Shown piece by piece: positions 5,706 to 5,760 of a stretch of 5,760 nucleotides of DNA. The notes below the pieces were generated by a model. The model was given only the letters and a program-made list of their open reading frames with translations, searched no databases and was not told where the DNA came from. Each line of letters opens with the position of its first letter. The first letter of the stretch is position 1. Where the stretch lies: contig CAMLMV010000099.1 in the NCBI GenBank assembly GCA_946481275.1, positions 1 to 5,760 of the forward strand. Reading direction: 5' to 3'. Position numbers and translations under genes: made by a program. This stretch comes from an uncultured Massilia sp. GTDB lineage: Bacteria; Pseudomonadota; Gammaproteobacteria; Burkholderiales; Burkholderiaceae.

Positions 5706-5760
5706 TTAGGCGATGATCTTGGCAACCACGCCGGCGCCGACGGTACGGCCGCCTTCGCGG
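5706..5760 (-). CDS. tuf: Elongation factor Tu, C-terminal end (runs off the right edge)
   Basis: EF-Tu carries aminoacyl-tRNA to the ribosomal A site as a GTP complex. Only the last 17 codons, the stop and one extra base lie in the window. They encode REGGRTVGAGVVAKIIA followed by TAA. This is the well-known EF-Tu C-terminus at the end of beta-barrel domain 3 (REGGRTVGAGVV). Betaproteobacteria usually carry two near-identical tuf genes; this one, upstream of tRNA-Trp-secE-nusG, holds the place of E. coli tufB. Whether a second copy exists cannot be seen here. Confidence 0.95.
   Translation of the reverse strand, partial: REGGRTVGAGVVAKIIA

Noticed and set aside
1..5760. Mobile element, CRISPR array, toxin-antitoxin or phage-defence gene
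   Set aside because: No such repeats, terminal inverted repeats or protein families are visible. All coding space is taken by conserved housekeeping genes in their standard order.

Overview
The window is a stretch of the conserved bacterial tuf / tRNA-Trp / secE-nusG / rplKAJL-rpoB locus. Everything recognisable is transcribed from the minus strand, so biological order runs from high to low coordinates. The proteins look betaproteobacterial. RpoB starts [18 protein letters not shown], has T where E. coli has N518 in the rifampicin region, and is offset by +7 from E. coli numbering. RplJ, RplL and the N-terminally extended NusG fit Burkholderiales. From remembered family sequences I favour the Oxalobacteraceae (Massilia/Janthinobacterium/Herbaspirillum type), but genus is inference. 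Base composition is moderately GC-rich with strong third-position C/G.

Layout in transcription order: the last 17 codons of tuf (5760-5706); a 9-bp hairpin after its stop; a clear sigma70-type promoter (-35 at 5649-5644, 17-bp spacer, perfect TATAAT at 5626-5621); tRNA-Trp(CCA) with encoded CCA (5595-5520); secE (5482-5093); nusG (5093-4479, sharing one base with secE); a 114-nt structured leader; rplK (4364-3933); rplA (3931-3236, one base after rplK); a 242-nt structured leader; rplJ (2987-2463, GTG start); rplL (2410-2033); a 282-nt spacer with two strong hairpins; and the first 583 codons of rpoB (1750 to the left edge).

The genes serve one programme. EF-Tu and tRNA-Trp feed translation. 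SecE is a translocon subunit. NusG couples RNA polymerase to ribosome or Rho. L11, L1, L10 and L7/L12 build the ribosomal L1 stalk and the GTPase-associated stalk. RpoB is the RNA polymerase beta subunit. In the best-studied relatives L1 represses the rplKA message and L10-L7/L12 represses rplJL. The two structured leaders sit exactly where those controls would act, although repressor binding cannot be shown from sequence.

I see no mobile element, CRISPR array, foreign gene or novel multi-gene system. The parts worth a second look are RNA-level: two mutually exclusive pairs of helices before rplK, the helices before rplJ, the rplL-rpoB spacer hairpins, and a hairpin that would pull the tRNA-Trp CCA end into its own trailer. 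Several starts (rplJ, rplL, nusG) lie downstream of the longest possible reading frame, and ribosome-binding-site spacing decides them.
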